From Closterium sp. Naga37s-1 (lineage: Eukaryota; Streptophyta; Zygnematophyceae; Desmidiales; Closteriaceae): 64,000 bases of DNA. The stretch spans positions 193,501-257,500 of the forward strand of contig CANJKZ010001024.1 in the NCBI GenBank assembly GCA_947471745.1, written 5' to 3'. Below, piece after piece: positions 53,761 through 63,700 of this stretch; the stretch's first letter is position 1, and each line of letters begins with the position of its first letter. The notes beneath the pieces were generated by a model. It had not been told where the DNA came from and searched no databases. It saw only the letters and a list, made by a program, of their open reading frames with translations. The position numbers were made by a program, and so were the translations under genes.

Positions 53761-53999
53761 AGTGGCAGTAGGGGCAGTAGCGGCAGCAGAAGCAGCAGTA
53801 GTAACAGGAGCAGTGCTGGTAGGGCAGTGCAGCTGAGTAGGGCGGCGCGGCTCGGCTGGGCGGTGCGGCTCAGTTAGGCGGCGCGGCTCGGCTGGGCGGC
53901 ACGGCTCGGCTGGGCGGCGCGGCTCGGCCAAGCAGCGCGGCTCGGCTCCTGGCGGCACGGCGGAGCAGGGGGGGGGCGCGGGTGCTTACCAGGGGCGGT

Positions 54000-54560
54000 T
54001 GCAGGCAGGGCCGCTACTGGGGCGGCAGCAGGGCAGGGCCGCTACGGGCGACGCAGGCAGGGCCGCTACTGGACGTCTGCAGGGCCGGGCCGACGGGCGG
54101 CGGGTCAGCGACGGGCGGCAGGTCGGCGACGGGCGGCGGGTCGGCGACGGGCGGCGGGCCAGCGACGGGCGACGGCTGGCCGGCGAAGGGCGACGGGCCG
54201 GCGACTGGCGGCAACGGGCCAGCTACGGGCGGTGACGGGCCGGTGACGGGCCGGCGACGGGCGGCAACGGGCGGCAATGGGCGGCAACGGGCAGCAACGG
54301 GCGGCAACGGGCCGGCGACGGGCGGCAATGGGCCAGCGACGGGCCAGCAAAGGGCGGCATTGGGCTGGCGACGGGCGGCAATGGGCCAGCGACGGGCCAG
54401 CCATGGGCGGCAACGGGCCGTCGACGGGCGACGGGTGGCCGGCGACGGGCGGCAACGGGCTAGTTACGGGCCAGCGACGGGCGGCAGTAGGGTAGGGCCA
54501 CGAGGGGCCTCTAAGGAAAGGGCCACGACAGGCCAGCAAGGCAAGGCCACGACGGGCGGC
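54000..54560 (-). repeat. GC-rich leader minisatellite of element J
   Basis: On the + strand, units of about 9-20 bases on the theme GACGGGCGGCAACGGGCC. Same position (between PBS and gag) but different motif from the other elements. Confidence 0.87.
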
Positions 54561-54631
54561 ACAAGGGCAGGGCGCGCGACGGCGCAGGTGAAACAGGCGC
54601 GAGGCGCGCTTCGGGTAGGAAGAAAAATCGT

Positions 54632-54681
54632 GGTGGGCCCTAAAAAAAACGTTCCCACTAGGGAACCTGCTCAGAATACCA
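54632..54681 (-). promoter_or_regulatory. Element J primer-binding site and GGGCCCACC box
   Basis: In element orientation TGGTATTCTGAGC abuts the 5' LTR (54681 backwards) and GGGCCCACC lies at 54640-54632. Confidence 0.72.
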
Positions 54682-54811
54682 TGTTAGAATGAGAAGGAAT
54701 GAATGACTGAACTAGAAAGCAGGTGGGTATATATAGGAAACCTAAAAGTGTTGTACCCTGTAAGGACTACCCCACTACAGCCTAAACAGACTATAGCATA
54801 TATGTTTGACA
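54682..54811 (-). repeat. Element J 5' LTR (130 bp) with TATA box
   Basis: Six differences from the 3' LTR. TATATATA at 54728-54735 (element orientation CCTATATATACCC) lies where relatives have TACTTGTACCC and is the clearest TATA box among the short LTRs. Confidence 0.92.
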
Positions 54812-54816
54812 ATACT

Positions 54817-55041
54817 GGCATCCCCATTGGATCTACGAATCTTGCGAATGCGGCTATCATCATTCAATACCGTCCCGGTCTTGGAAACTTCGAGCTTGGT
54901 GCACTTGCGGTCACTCATTACGACAACGTCCCGTTTATCCTATGTTCGTCTGCAACTTACACGCCTTCAGTCATAAAAAGTCATGACGCACCTTTTAGAA
55001 GATCGCTTAACATTCTTTGGCAAGCCCACCAGCATTAACGC
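54817..55041 (+). other. Possible host coding fragment beside element J
   Basis: A + frame of mixed composition (75 codons to a TAA at 55039) begins at the J insertion point and is in phase with the open frame before J (47389-47472). The peptide contains GIPIGSTNLANAAI and FELGALAVTHYDN-like stretches that look non-repetitive. No family recognised. If real, J disrupted it. Confidence 0.25.
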
Positions 55042-55495
55042 AGCCAAATGACATCTGTTCCTCCAATAAAGTCCTTGATCTTGGACCGTCCTCTCCACTT
55101 TCAAACTCAAGCTTGCCCTATGCATGTCACATATGGAGGAGCATGCAGTCTTGCTAACACGTCATTCGTAGGTGGCCCTATACCCCACCATTCACTACGA
55201 AGCACGGAAATCACGGCATCAGTCTTTGCGCAACACCGTCAGCTTCTGAACTAGCACATGGATCGTCTTTAACAACTATCTTCTCTGCCTCACATGCCAG
55301 CGCAGCATTTATTTTGAACCGTCTTCCACTCCAACAACAACCATCGGCACAGTCATCTACCTAAGTAGGCAGCAACCTCCATAACTACCTCAACTTGGAG
55401 CACAACGACTGATACCAACAATCGCTATTACTTGACATCGCCCTCAACCGGCCCTGCAATCTGCACTTCGTCAACATACGCACATGTCTCAGAAG
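55042..55495 (+). other. Non-element spacer, nothing recognised
   Basis: About 450 bp of balanced composition. No convincing frame, RNA gene or repeat seen. Confidence 0.4.
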
Positions 55496-55552
55496 ACCCA
55501 ATTTAAATGAAGCACGTTGCCTTGCAAGAACCAGAAAGCAAGCTTTCTTAAT
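55496..55552 (+). repeat. 57-bp direct repeat, copy 1
   Basis: ACCCAATTTAAATGAAG to CTTTCTTAAT, identical to 55792-55848. Contains GAAAGC/GCTTTC and CTTGCAAG inverted repeats. The three-hairpin repeat begins at the next base. Confidence 0.85.
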
Positions 55553-55725
55553 ATGATTTTTCTTGAAAGTGTGTAACACTTTCTAAAAATATGTATTATG
55601 AAAGCGCATCTGACTGTATCGAAGCAAGGCAATTGCGAATGCCTATTCCCAAGTACATAACGAGGGATGGAGGCCATTTGGCCTCCACCCACGTCTTCAT
55701 TTTCGGAACTTTACAGTTCCGCTTC
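55553..55725 (+). repeat. 173-bp three-hairpin repeat, copy 2
   Basis: Four differences from 44635-44807. Hairpins at 55565-55583, 55669-55686 and 55704-55721. The one change inside a hairpin is in the loop (ATA to GTA), so all three stems are kept. Confidence 0.78.
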
Positions 55726-55791
55726 CCCCCACCCACCCCTAGTTGATAACTATGTAATGTAATGTTTCAGTGGGACGAGAATGTTGTAATT

Positions 55792-55848
55792 ACCCAATTT
55801 AAATGAAGCACGTTGCCTTGCAAGAACCAGAAAGCAAGCTTTCTTAAT
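55792..55848 (+). repeat. 57-bp direct repeat, copy 2
   Basis: Identical to 55496-55552. The two copies flank the three-hairpin repeat plus 66 bp. Confidence 0.85.
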
Positions 55849-56195
55849 GGGTGCTTTAATGCAAGTGTCCAAGTCCTGACGACAGTGAGGATGGTGCAGT
55901 TTATGAAAGGAGGATTCATACACCACATTCGATGTGCTTGGGGGGAAATTGAAACAAGGTATGGAAGGACAGAGTCGAGTGGAACGTGAAGGTTAAAAAA
56001 CATAGCGAATTCACAGAAAGCATGATACCATATCCCCCCCACACGCTTCCCCCTCAAGCAATCAGTAAGCCAAGGCATTTTCTGATTGTTGCCTCGCGAC
56101 CGATACTGACCCTCACCATCTTTTTGTCAAATTTCCGATGCTACTGACTTTTGTTACGATAAGGAATGCCTTCAACATTCCTGAAAGGTGACAAG
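55849..56195 (+). other. Non-element spacer before element D
   Basis: About 350 bp with no recognised gene. Its last five bases ACAAG would be D's TSD on this side. Confidence 0.4.
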
Positions 56196-56406
56196 TGTTG
56201 GGCTAAGAAAAGCCCTTAGGATCGTTTTCAAGGACTTCGGCTCAAATCGAAGTGATGTATTAGCGGAAGCGTTTAATGAAGGCTCCTTGCACTCGTGTGT
56301 GAGAACAAGATAACTTGATTATAGCAAAGAGATACATGGCTTTATATGATTACAAGGAATATGAAAGGTTTAACTAACTGCTGCTGTTGCGGTTCGATAC
56401 AGCGAC
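56196..56406 (-). repeat. Element D 3' LTR, distal part
   Basis: Matches the end of element B's LTR in reverse complement (GATCCTAAGGGCT...CCCAACA). Cut by K; last five bases GCGAC (56402-56406) are K's TSD. Confidence 0.92.
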
Positions 56407-56536
56407 TGTCATAATAACTATGCACAAATGAAAGAAAATATGAATGGGTTGGGTACAAGTACTAACCCTAAAGTGTTGTACCCCTTGTAGGCTAACCCAC
56501 TATAGCCTAGAGAGAACACAAACATACAGTTTGACA
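56407..56536 (-). repeat. Element K 3' LTR (130 bp)
   Basis: Differs from the other K LTR by about 13 substitutions and two indels (1 and 7 bases). Confidence 0.9.
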
Positions 56537-56781
56537 CAACCCCATAGGCTAAGTGGGAGAGAGCAAACACAACAGACGGTCACAAGACCAGTCAAGCAAG
56601 AGAACAAGCAAAGCAAAGCACAGGGTGGATCTCGAGGACACCACACAATCTGAGCACAAGCAAGCGACCACAAGGCCAGTTCACATGGAGAGTTATAATA
56701 GCAAGGCAGTACACTGATCACAACCTAGCAAGAGTAAACAAGCAGGTATAAAGGTATATATCAGTGTACAACAAGAGCAAG
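56537..56781 (-). promoter_or_regulatory. Element K 3' UTR and polypurine tract
   Basis: In element orientation it has the shared 3' UTR blocks; CCCA and TGGG(G) at 56540-56557 keep a shorter version of the purine/C-tract pairing. Confidence 0.65.
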
Positions 56782-57440
56782 TCAAGCAACCAGCAGGTGA
56801 GGCAGAGTGGGCACAAGCCCAAGAGCAGTGCAGAAACGCTGATGATCACCAGACCCAAGGGCCTTGGTGACCACATCAACAGTGATGGCCCGCGAGGCCA
56901 CGTAGGAAAGGCGGAGCTGACGACACTGTTGCAGCTCACGCGCAAGGAAGTAGCGAAGAGCAATGTGCTTCGTTCTGTGCTCCAGTCTCTGCTCGTGACA
57001 CAATGCAAGCATTGCCTTGTTGTTGACGTACAGAACTGGAGGAGAACAAGGCCGCTCCCCCAATTCGGTCAGCAGGTAGGTCAGTCAGCGTAACTCCTGT
57101 GCAGCCATGGCCCCAGCGTAGATCTCGGCCTCACAGCTGGAACCAAGCACAGAAGAAGAACGAGTAGACCTCCACGAGACAGAACCAGAGCCAAGACTAA
57201 AGGTGTAACCCTGTGACGAACGCTGAGTCGCCTGGTCGTCGGCCCAAGAAGCGTCGGAGTGTCCTGTGAGTACCACTGAACCCCGTCCTCCAAGCACGAG
57301 CCCCATGCCCGATGTACTGCACAAGTAACGCAGTACCCTCTTCGCAGCATCCAAGTGCACCTTTCAGTGTCTACTGGGAGCCACGTAGCGAGCCAGGAGG
57401 CTGAGAGGGTACGTGAGGTCAGGTCGTGTGCACGTCATCA
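56782..57440 (-). pseudogene. Element K RNase H remnant
   Basis: Two pieces in element orientation: HSDASWADD, CEAEIYAG (57360-57085) and NKAMLA, TKHIALRYF (57063-56782), separated by a stop where relatives have Trp in ELRWLT. The RT upstream is gone. It has no function of its own. Confidence 0.88.
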
Positions 57441-57442
57441 GG

Positions 57443-58330
57443 TACCTCCAGTACTCCCAGCCGCACCTCCAGCACCTCCAGCACCAGCAGCACCTCCACC
57501 ACTCCTAGCAGCACCTCCACCAGCAGCAACAGTAGCACGAGCAGCAGCAGCAGGAGTAGTAGCAGCAGGGCGGCTCGGCGGGGCTGGGCGGCGGCACCTC
57601 CAGCACTCCCAGCAGCACCTCCACCAGCAGCAGCAGTAGCACGAGCAGCAGCAGCAGCAATAGTAGTAGCAGGAGGGCGGCTCGGGCTGGACGGTGCGGC
57701 TCGGCCTGGGCGGCGCGGGCAGCAGGGCGCGCGCTGTGCAGGGCAGCAGGGCGCGACGCGCGGGCTGCAGCAGGGCGCGACGAGCGGGGCAGCAGGGCAC
57801 GACGCGCGGGCTGCAGTAGGGCGCGACGCACATGGCAGCAGAGAAAGACGCGCGGGCTGCATTAGGGCACGACGCGCGGAGCAGCAGAGCGCGACGAGCG
57901 GGCTGCAGCAGGGCGCGACGCGCAGGGCAGCAGAGCGCGACGTGCGGGCTGCAGCAGGGCGCGACGCGCAGGGCAGTAGGGCGCGAACCCTGCAGACGCA
58001 ACCCTGCAGACGGGGCGCGCTGGGGCAGGAGCTGCTCGCAGGCGGAAGGGGCGCGCAGGGCAGGGGCTGCTCGCGGGCAGCAGGGGCGCTCGGGGCGGGG
58101 GCTGCTCACAGGCAGCAGTGGCGCGCAGGGCAGGGGCTGCTCGCAAGCAGCAGGGGCGCACGGGGCAGGGGCTGCACGCGGGCAGCAGGGGCGCGCGGGT
58201 CAGGGGCTGCTCTCGGGCAGCATGGGCGCGCGTGACAGTAGGGCAGTGCGCTAGGGCAGGCAGTGCGAGTAGCTGCTGGGCAGCGTAACACTGTGCGAGA
58301 GGGCCGGACAACGCAAGGGCGCTTCGGGCA
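57443..58330 (-). repeat. Element K leader: GC-rich repeat
   Basis: In element orientation: GCTGCCCGCGTGCAGCCCC-type units, then CTGCAGCCCGCGCGTCGCGCCC units like G's leader, then GGTGCTGGAGTG units joined to RNase H. Long frames on both strands are compositional. Confidence 0.8.
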
Positions 58331-58348
58331 GGAACTAGCAAAACGATC

Positions 58349-58391
58349 GGTGGGCTCTAAAAACTTAATAGGTTTCTTGCTCTGAATACCA
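58349..58391 (-). promoter_or_regulatory. Element K primer-binding site and GAGCCCACC box
   Basis: In element orientation TGGTATTCAGAGC abuts the 5' LTR. The box at 58357-58349 reads GAGCCCACC, the one copy without the GGGCCC palindrome. Confidence 0.7.
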
Positions 58392-58513
58392 TGTCAGAAT
58401 AACTGTGCAGGAATGAATGAACTATGAATGAGTTGGGTACAAGTACTAACCCTACAGTGTTCTACCCCTTGCCCCACCATAGCCTAGAGATTACACAAAC
58501 ATACAGTTTGACA
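58392..58513 (-). repeat. Element K 5' LTR (122 bp)
   Basis: TGTCAGAATAACTG to GTTTGACA on the + strand; shorter than the partner LTR by 8 bases. Confidence 0.9.
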
Positions 58514-58518
58514 GCGAC

Positions 58519-58747
58519 GACTCGGGTAACTACTCAATAACGAGTCTATTATTTGTCCTTGCTGTCGCGCTGCCTTTGTCGAGTCAAAGGTTGCTGACCT
58601 TTGACCTTTGCTTCAACCTCCTGATGTTGTCGCCTTGTCAACCGCTTCGCTATGGCTTGGTTGACTCGGTGTTGCTTCGCTGTGAGTCTGCTTCGTTCTT
58701 GTTATAGCGTTTGACACAACAGAAGCGCGAACTATATGTTTCCAACA
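58519..58747 (-). repeat. Element D 3' LTR, proximal part
   Basis: Ends TTTCCAACA on the + strand, i.e. the LTR start TGTTGGAAA in element orientation. The polypurine tract AAGTGAAGGGGGG (58748-58760 complement) abuts it. Confidence 0.9.
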
Positions 58748-59861
58748 CCCCCCTTCACTTCTGGAGTGTCGTCGACTTCGTTGCTGGTGACATAGCTCTG
58801 TCCAGTCAGCAGCATGCAGTACTCGAACTTCTGCTTTCCAAGTTTCTTGGTCAAGTAATCTGCTGTCATCTTGGACGTGGGGCAGTAGGATAGCTCGAGT
58901 CTCCCTTTCTCGATCTTGTCCTTCACGAAGACATAGCGCAGGGCGATGTGCTTCGTTTGGTTCGCGAACTCGTTCTTGTTCGCTATGCGAATTGCCGATT
59001 GGTTGTCGCAGAAGAGGGAGAAGCTGGGTAACTGGGCCAGCTTCGCTTCTTCCAGCAGTTCGCGAAGGTATAGTCCTTCCTTGGTGGCTGAGCAGAGTGC
59101 AATATATTCTACTTCAGCTGAAGAAAGAGCAATTAGTTCTTGCTTGCTCGACTGCCACGATATAGGAACGACGGGCTCGACTCGGTAGATGTAGCCGGTG
59201 CGTGATCGTCTGTTCTCGAAGTCGCCTGCGTGGTCGGCATCTACGTAGCCGATCAGTTTCGGGGTCATGGTTGCAGTTTTGTGGTAGGTTAGGCCGATTG
59301 CCAGTGTGCTGACGAGGTAGTGTAGCGCGCGATCGAGTTCCGCCATGTGCTCCGCTTCAGGCCTTTTGAGATAGGTAGCGAGTTGGCTCGCCGAGTATGT
59401 CAGATCCGGTCGGCAGGTGACGGCTGTGAAGAGCAGGCATCCCAGTTTTGGTTGGTAGTCCCGTAGTCCGGCAAGTCTGAGCGGATTATACTTTTCTTGG
59501 TGATTTCCGGCGGTGTAGCGATAAGGCGTGGAGATGGCGGCTGACGTTAATCCGAACCGTTTTGCGATGGTGTCAGCATATTTTGCGGTGCTGAGGTAGA
59601 TTGTGTTCTCTCTGTTGAGGATGTTGAGCCCTAGGTATTGGGTTACGATGGAGGAAATTGTGAGTGAGATATCCTGTTGCAGCTCCCCTTCAAACCAGGT
59701 GGTGATGCCGTCGGTGGAGCCTATGTAGAGCAGATCGTCTACATACACGGTTAGCAGGATGTACTCAGCATCCTTCGTGAGTCTGTACATTCCCTGGTCG
59801 TGTGGTAGTTGCTGAAAACCGATGCGGATTAATCGGGCGTGCAGGTACTGCTGCCACAGTC
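58732..59861 (-). CDS. Element D pol, C-terminal part (RT end, RNase H), open
   Basis: 376 sense codons without a stop from the E2 insertion to a TAG lying inside the LTR. Starts within RT just upstream of YVDDLLYIG, then RNase H with YVDADHAGD, SSAEVEYIAL, DNQSAIRI and TKHIALRYV, and a YLTKKLG end. RNase H catalytic Asp-Glu-Asp positions are all present, in contrast to B (three stops) and E (third Asp missing). The N-terminal remainder lies beyond E2. The ATG at 59940 that opens the apparent longer frame belongs to the E2 LTR and is not the start. Confidence 0.92.
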
Positions 59862-60680
59862 TGTTATAGTCACAATAGGCTTGAATGTGCCTAAAACGAA
59901 AGATAGAGAGCACAGACGGATTTCTGCACAGCGGCTTCAAACGTTGATAGCGTTCTGCTCACAGCTGCAAATGACTTGATTCAAATTGGATCTGGAGCGT
60001 CTTTACGTCGTCTACAATTATCAATTTAGATTGCACGATTTGATAAAGAATTGACGACACAGCGTCGGTTTGAACGAACGGTACTATGGCAGCCACTATA
60101 GTCTTAGAACACAAGATAGGAAGAGTTACGAGTTGGGAATGACTCCCAGCTCCTACAAACCCCAAGAGCCGAGGTACAGTGATGTGGAACAGTGCCACAC
60201 TGTCCCCAACCACGAAGGGTCTCGAAACTACCCTTCACTAGGGCCTACACCAAGTGAAATGTTACACTACACAAAGTAATGTAACTATCTTCAATATCTT
60301 GAGGTGTACCCTTTTGGCGAGCTTCGAAATCACTTGAGGCTTGACACCAAGGCTCGGGCTCTTCATCACAAACTCATCCTTGAGTTCTTGATGGGTCTGC
60401 TGCACACACCTGCGACACGCCGAACGTTCGACACAGGACAAAATAGAAACCGCGCACGACAAAATAGAAACCGCGCGCGAGACACAAACGACCGCGTAAC
60501 ACGCGTCTAGCGATAACTCGCTATTGACTCGACACACACACTCGACATCATGACTCAACATTCACACACAATTATAAGCATGAAATATATATTATCCCAT
60601 GCCCTCATACCATTCCATACACACACACATTCACGCACACGGACAACAAGCCGAGTGCAAACCGTAGGGTTGCACCAACA
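59862..60680 (-). repeat. Element E2 3' LTR (819 bp)
   Basis: Reverse complement of the E LTRs. It shares most diagnostic bases with E's 3' LTR, a few with E's 5' LTR, and has at least one private change. Confidence 0.96.
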
Positions 60681-60697
60681 AACTCCCCCTCGGATTG
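60681..60697 (-). promoter_or_regulatory. Element E2 polypurine tract
   Basis: Complement AATCCGAGGGGGAGTTT, same as in E. Confidence 0.72.
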
Positions 60698-60721
60698 TTG
60701 GCCTTAGGATATGTTGCTCTC

Positions 60722-63700
60722 TCAGTTCAGAGCCATCCCAGACAGCTTGCAACACTTCCAATGCTGCTGCTCCACCAGCCTCTTGGTCATCATGTCAGCC
60801 GGCTGCCACACAATCTCCCGTACGGCACGGAAGAGTGCCATGTACTCGGACTCCACCGAGCTCAAAGCTTGGTCAACCTGCTTCTTGCTCTCCCAAGCAG
60901 TTGGGCCTCCACCAACACAGCATATGAAGCCTCCCACACTTGTCATGTCCTCTGGTTCTGATGCATATGAAGCATCCGAGTAGGCGGTGAGGAACAAACG
61001 CCCGGGTTCAACACCATCCGCGCCCTTTTGGCGCCTTTTTGCCGCCGCCGAGTATTGCAGCCCAACGGTCGGTGTTTGGCCAAGATACTTGGCCACCCTC
61101 ATTCCAGCTGCTACCTGCTCCTCATTAGGGCATTGCACAACCCTAGCCAGCTGCCCGGTAGCAAACGCGACGTCCGGTCGGGTGTTTACCGCCGCATACA
61201 TGAGGCTGCCCACCAACGAGTGAAATCGGCGCCTCTCCTCTTCACCAACGCTCTCCTCCTCTGGTCCCTTCACACACTTGAACCCAGAGGGAAAGGGTGT
61301 AGCCACATGGCCTTCACTCTGCCCAAAGTTGGCAGCCAATGCCTCCAGGTACTTTCGTTGATGCACCCGCATGCACCGCTTCTCCACATCTCGTTCGATG
61401 TGGAGCCCAAGGTAGAAGCCCACGTCACCAAGGGCCTTGCACTTGAACTTGTCTTGAAGCTTCAGCATCACCTCCTTCACAAGGTCAGAAGAGGGTGAGA
61501 AAATGAGGATGTCATCCACATAAACCACCATGAAACTCCTCTGCTCCCCCTCGCCAAGCATGAACAAGGAGTGATCGGCCGTTGAGGGAGTGAAGCCGAT
61601 CCCCTCCAACACTTCGCGCAGCTTCATGTACCATTGCCTAGGGGCCTGCTTCAGCCCATAGAGGGCCTTCTTCAGCTTCCACACTCTGCCACTACCATCA
61701 TCAAACCCCTCTGGCTGCGCCATAAAAATCTCCTCCTCAAGGATGCCGTTAAGGAATGCCGTTACGATGTCCATTTGCTTTACTACCCATCCTTTGATGG
61801 CGGCTCCCGCGAATAGGGTTCGCAGCGTCGTCGGCTTCACCACAGGGGCAAACAGCTCCTTGAAGTCCACCTTCTCCTTCTGCTGGTACCCCTTGGCTAC
61901 AAGCCTAGACTTGTAGCGCTCGATCTTGCCGTCGGCATCCGACTTGATTTTGAAGAGCCACTTGGACGTTATCGCCGTACGCCCCTCCGGTAGCTCCACC
62001 AATTCAAACGTGTCATTCTCCTCGATGCTCTTCAGCTCACTCTCCATGGCCTTCTTCCACTCCTCAGCATCACTACTCTCCAAAGCCTCCTTGAGAGTTG
62101 CTGGTTCTCCCGGCATCTCCACCGGAGAGAAGAACGCGAAGGCACACTCCTCGTAGTCACTCTCCTCGTCGTCTCCGACCATCATTGCCGCTCCGGCCAG
62201 GGCTGTCTTGCCCTGCTTTCCCGGCGCATCATAGGTCAGCCTATTAGGGGGTTGAACTCTCCTCTTCCCCCTTCCTTCCTCCTCAGCTGCAGGGACTTGA
62301 AGGCCTTGGCGTTGCTGCGGTGTGGCTCGAATCCGTGGAGCACTCGTAGTACGGGAAGGAAGTGACGGTGCACGCTCGCTCACTTGCTGCACCTCCTCCT
62401 CTTCTTCCTCTGCATCATTGGCCTCCTCTCCCCCATTCACAAGGGAGGATTGCCTTGTGGTTGTGCTGCTGCTGCTCAGCTCCAAAGGCAGCTCCACATG
62501 CTCCAAACCGGAACTCTTCACCTCCCCAAACCGCACGCCTATCTTCGCCTCATTCTCCGCCTTCCAATCCTTGTACATGAAGTTCTCCATGAACTTGCAG
62601 TCCCTGCTCACCAAGAACTTCTTGGTGAATGGGTCCCAAAGAAGCCATCCCTTGCTGTTTTGAGCCATGCCCAAGTGCACGGCCCACACCGCCTTGGCAC
62701 CAAGCTTGTTGTGCCGAAGATGCTTAGGCACGAGCGCCATGCACATGCACCCGAACACCCGAAGCATATCCACCTTTGGCTTCCTTCCTAGCCACTCCAC
62801 ATAGGGCACCCATTTGTCTGCTCCCACATGAGTCAAGGCTCTGTTCTTGGCCACACACGCGCTCCGCACCGCATCAGGCCAGAAATAGTCGGGTAGCCCG
62901 GCTTCAATAAGCAACCCGCGTGCCGCCTCCGTGATTGTGCGGTTCGCTCGCTCGGCGATGCCGTTCATTGCAGGGGAGTATGGCATGGTGAGGGAGTGCC
63001 GAATACCATTCTTCTTCAGCCACAACCCAAACTCCTTGCTCAGGAACTCTCCCCCTCGATCGGTGCGGATTGACTTGACTAGACGGTCTTGTTGCCGCTC
63101 CACCATCGGGAACCAATCCGTCTTCAACGTTTCAGCCACGTCGCTCTTCTTGGCCAGCACGTACACCCAAGTCATGCGGGTGTAGACGTCGACAATGGTG
63201 AGAAAATACTCAGCTCCAGCAGCTCCAAGCTTCAGGGGGCCCACCACGTCCATCACCACCTCATCAAGCGGTGCCTTTGCCGTTGCCTCCAAACTAGGGA
63301 ACGGAAACCGGGTGAACTTGGCTTGAATGCACGTCGGGCAGCCAAGCACCTCATCGGGCTCCCCCTTCACACGTATGCCAGCAACCATCTCATTCTTCAC
63401 TAGCTGCTGCAAGATGGGCAGGGCCACATGCCCCATGCGCCGATGCAAGGTGAGCCAATCACACTCCCCCGTAGCCGAAGTTGGATTGGAGAATGCCGCG
63501 CTCGCAATAGCGCCCCACATACTCTCTCCGTAGTCCTCCTCCGCTGCTGCCTCTGGGTTCTCCTCACCCTTTTGCTGCTCCTTGGTTGCTGCACCACTCT
63601 CCTTAGGTTCACTGAACTTGCTGGTCCCTCCAGGTTTGCTCTTCTTGAGCTCATTCTCCTTAGCGCGACCGTTCGCGCCATCGTCGCTACCGACCGCTCC

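Larger units (their letters stand above)
47473..54811 (-). mobile_element. Element J: full-length short-LTR copia on the - strand
   Basis: 7,339 bp, 130-bp LTRs (47473-47602 and 54682-54811; six differences, 4.6%), TSD ATACT (47468-47472 and 54812-54816). It is the closest relative of H in RT/RNase H and linker, but unlike H it keeps the N-terminal Gag domain. Gag-pol has one stop and one frameshift. It is a possible family member from which H-like elements derive. Confidence 0.95.
56407..58513 (-). mobile_element. Element K: internally deleted short-LTR copia
   Basis: 2,107 bp on the - strand. LTRs 56407-56536 (130 bp) and 58392-58513 (122 bp), TSD GCGAC (56402-56406 and 58514-58518). Keeps PBS, leader and the end of RNase H; everything from gag to most of RT is deleted, with the junction near 57440 at a GGTAC shared by both sides. 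The leader closely matches element G. It cannot encode a polymerase. Confidence 0.92.

Noticed and set aside
59862-59940. Extension of element D's pol frame upstream to an ATG at 59940
   Set aside because: These bases belong to the E2 LTR (ends TATAACA); the D frame is only open into it by chance.
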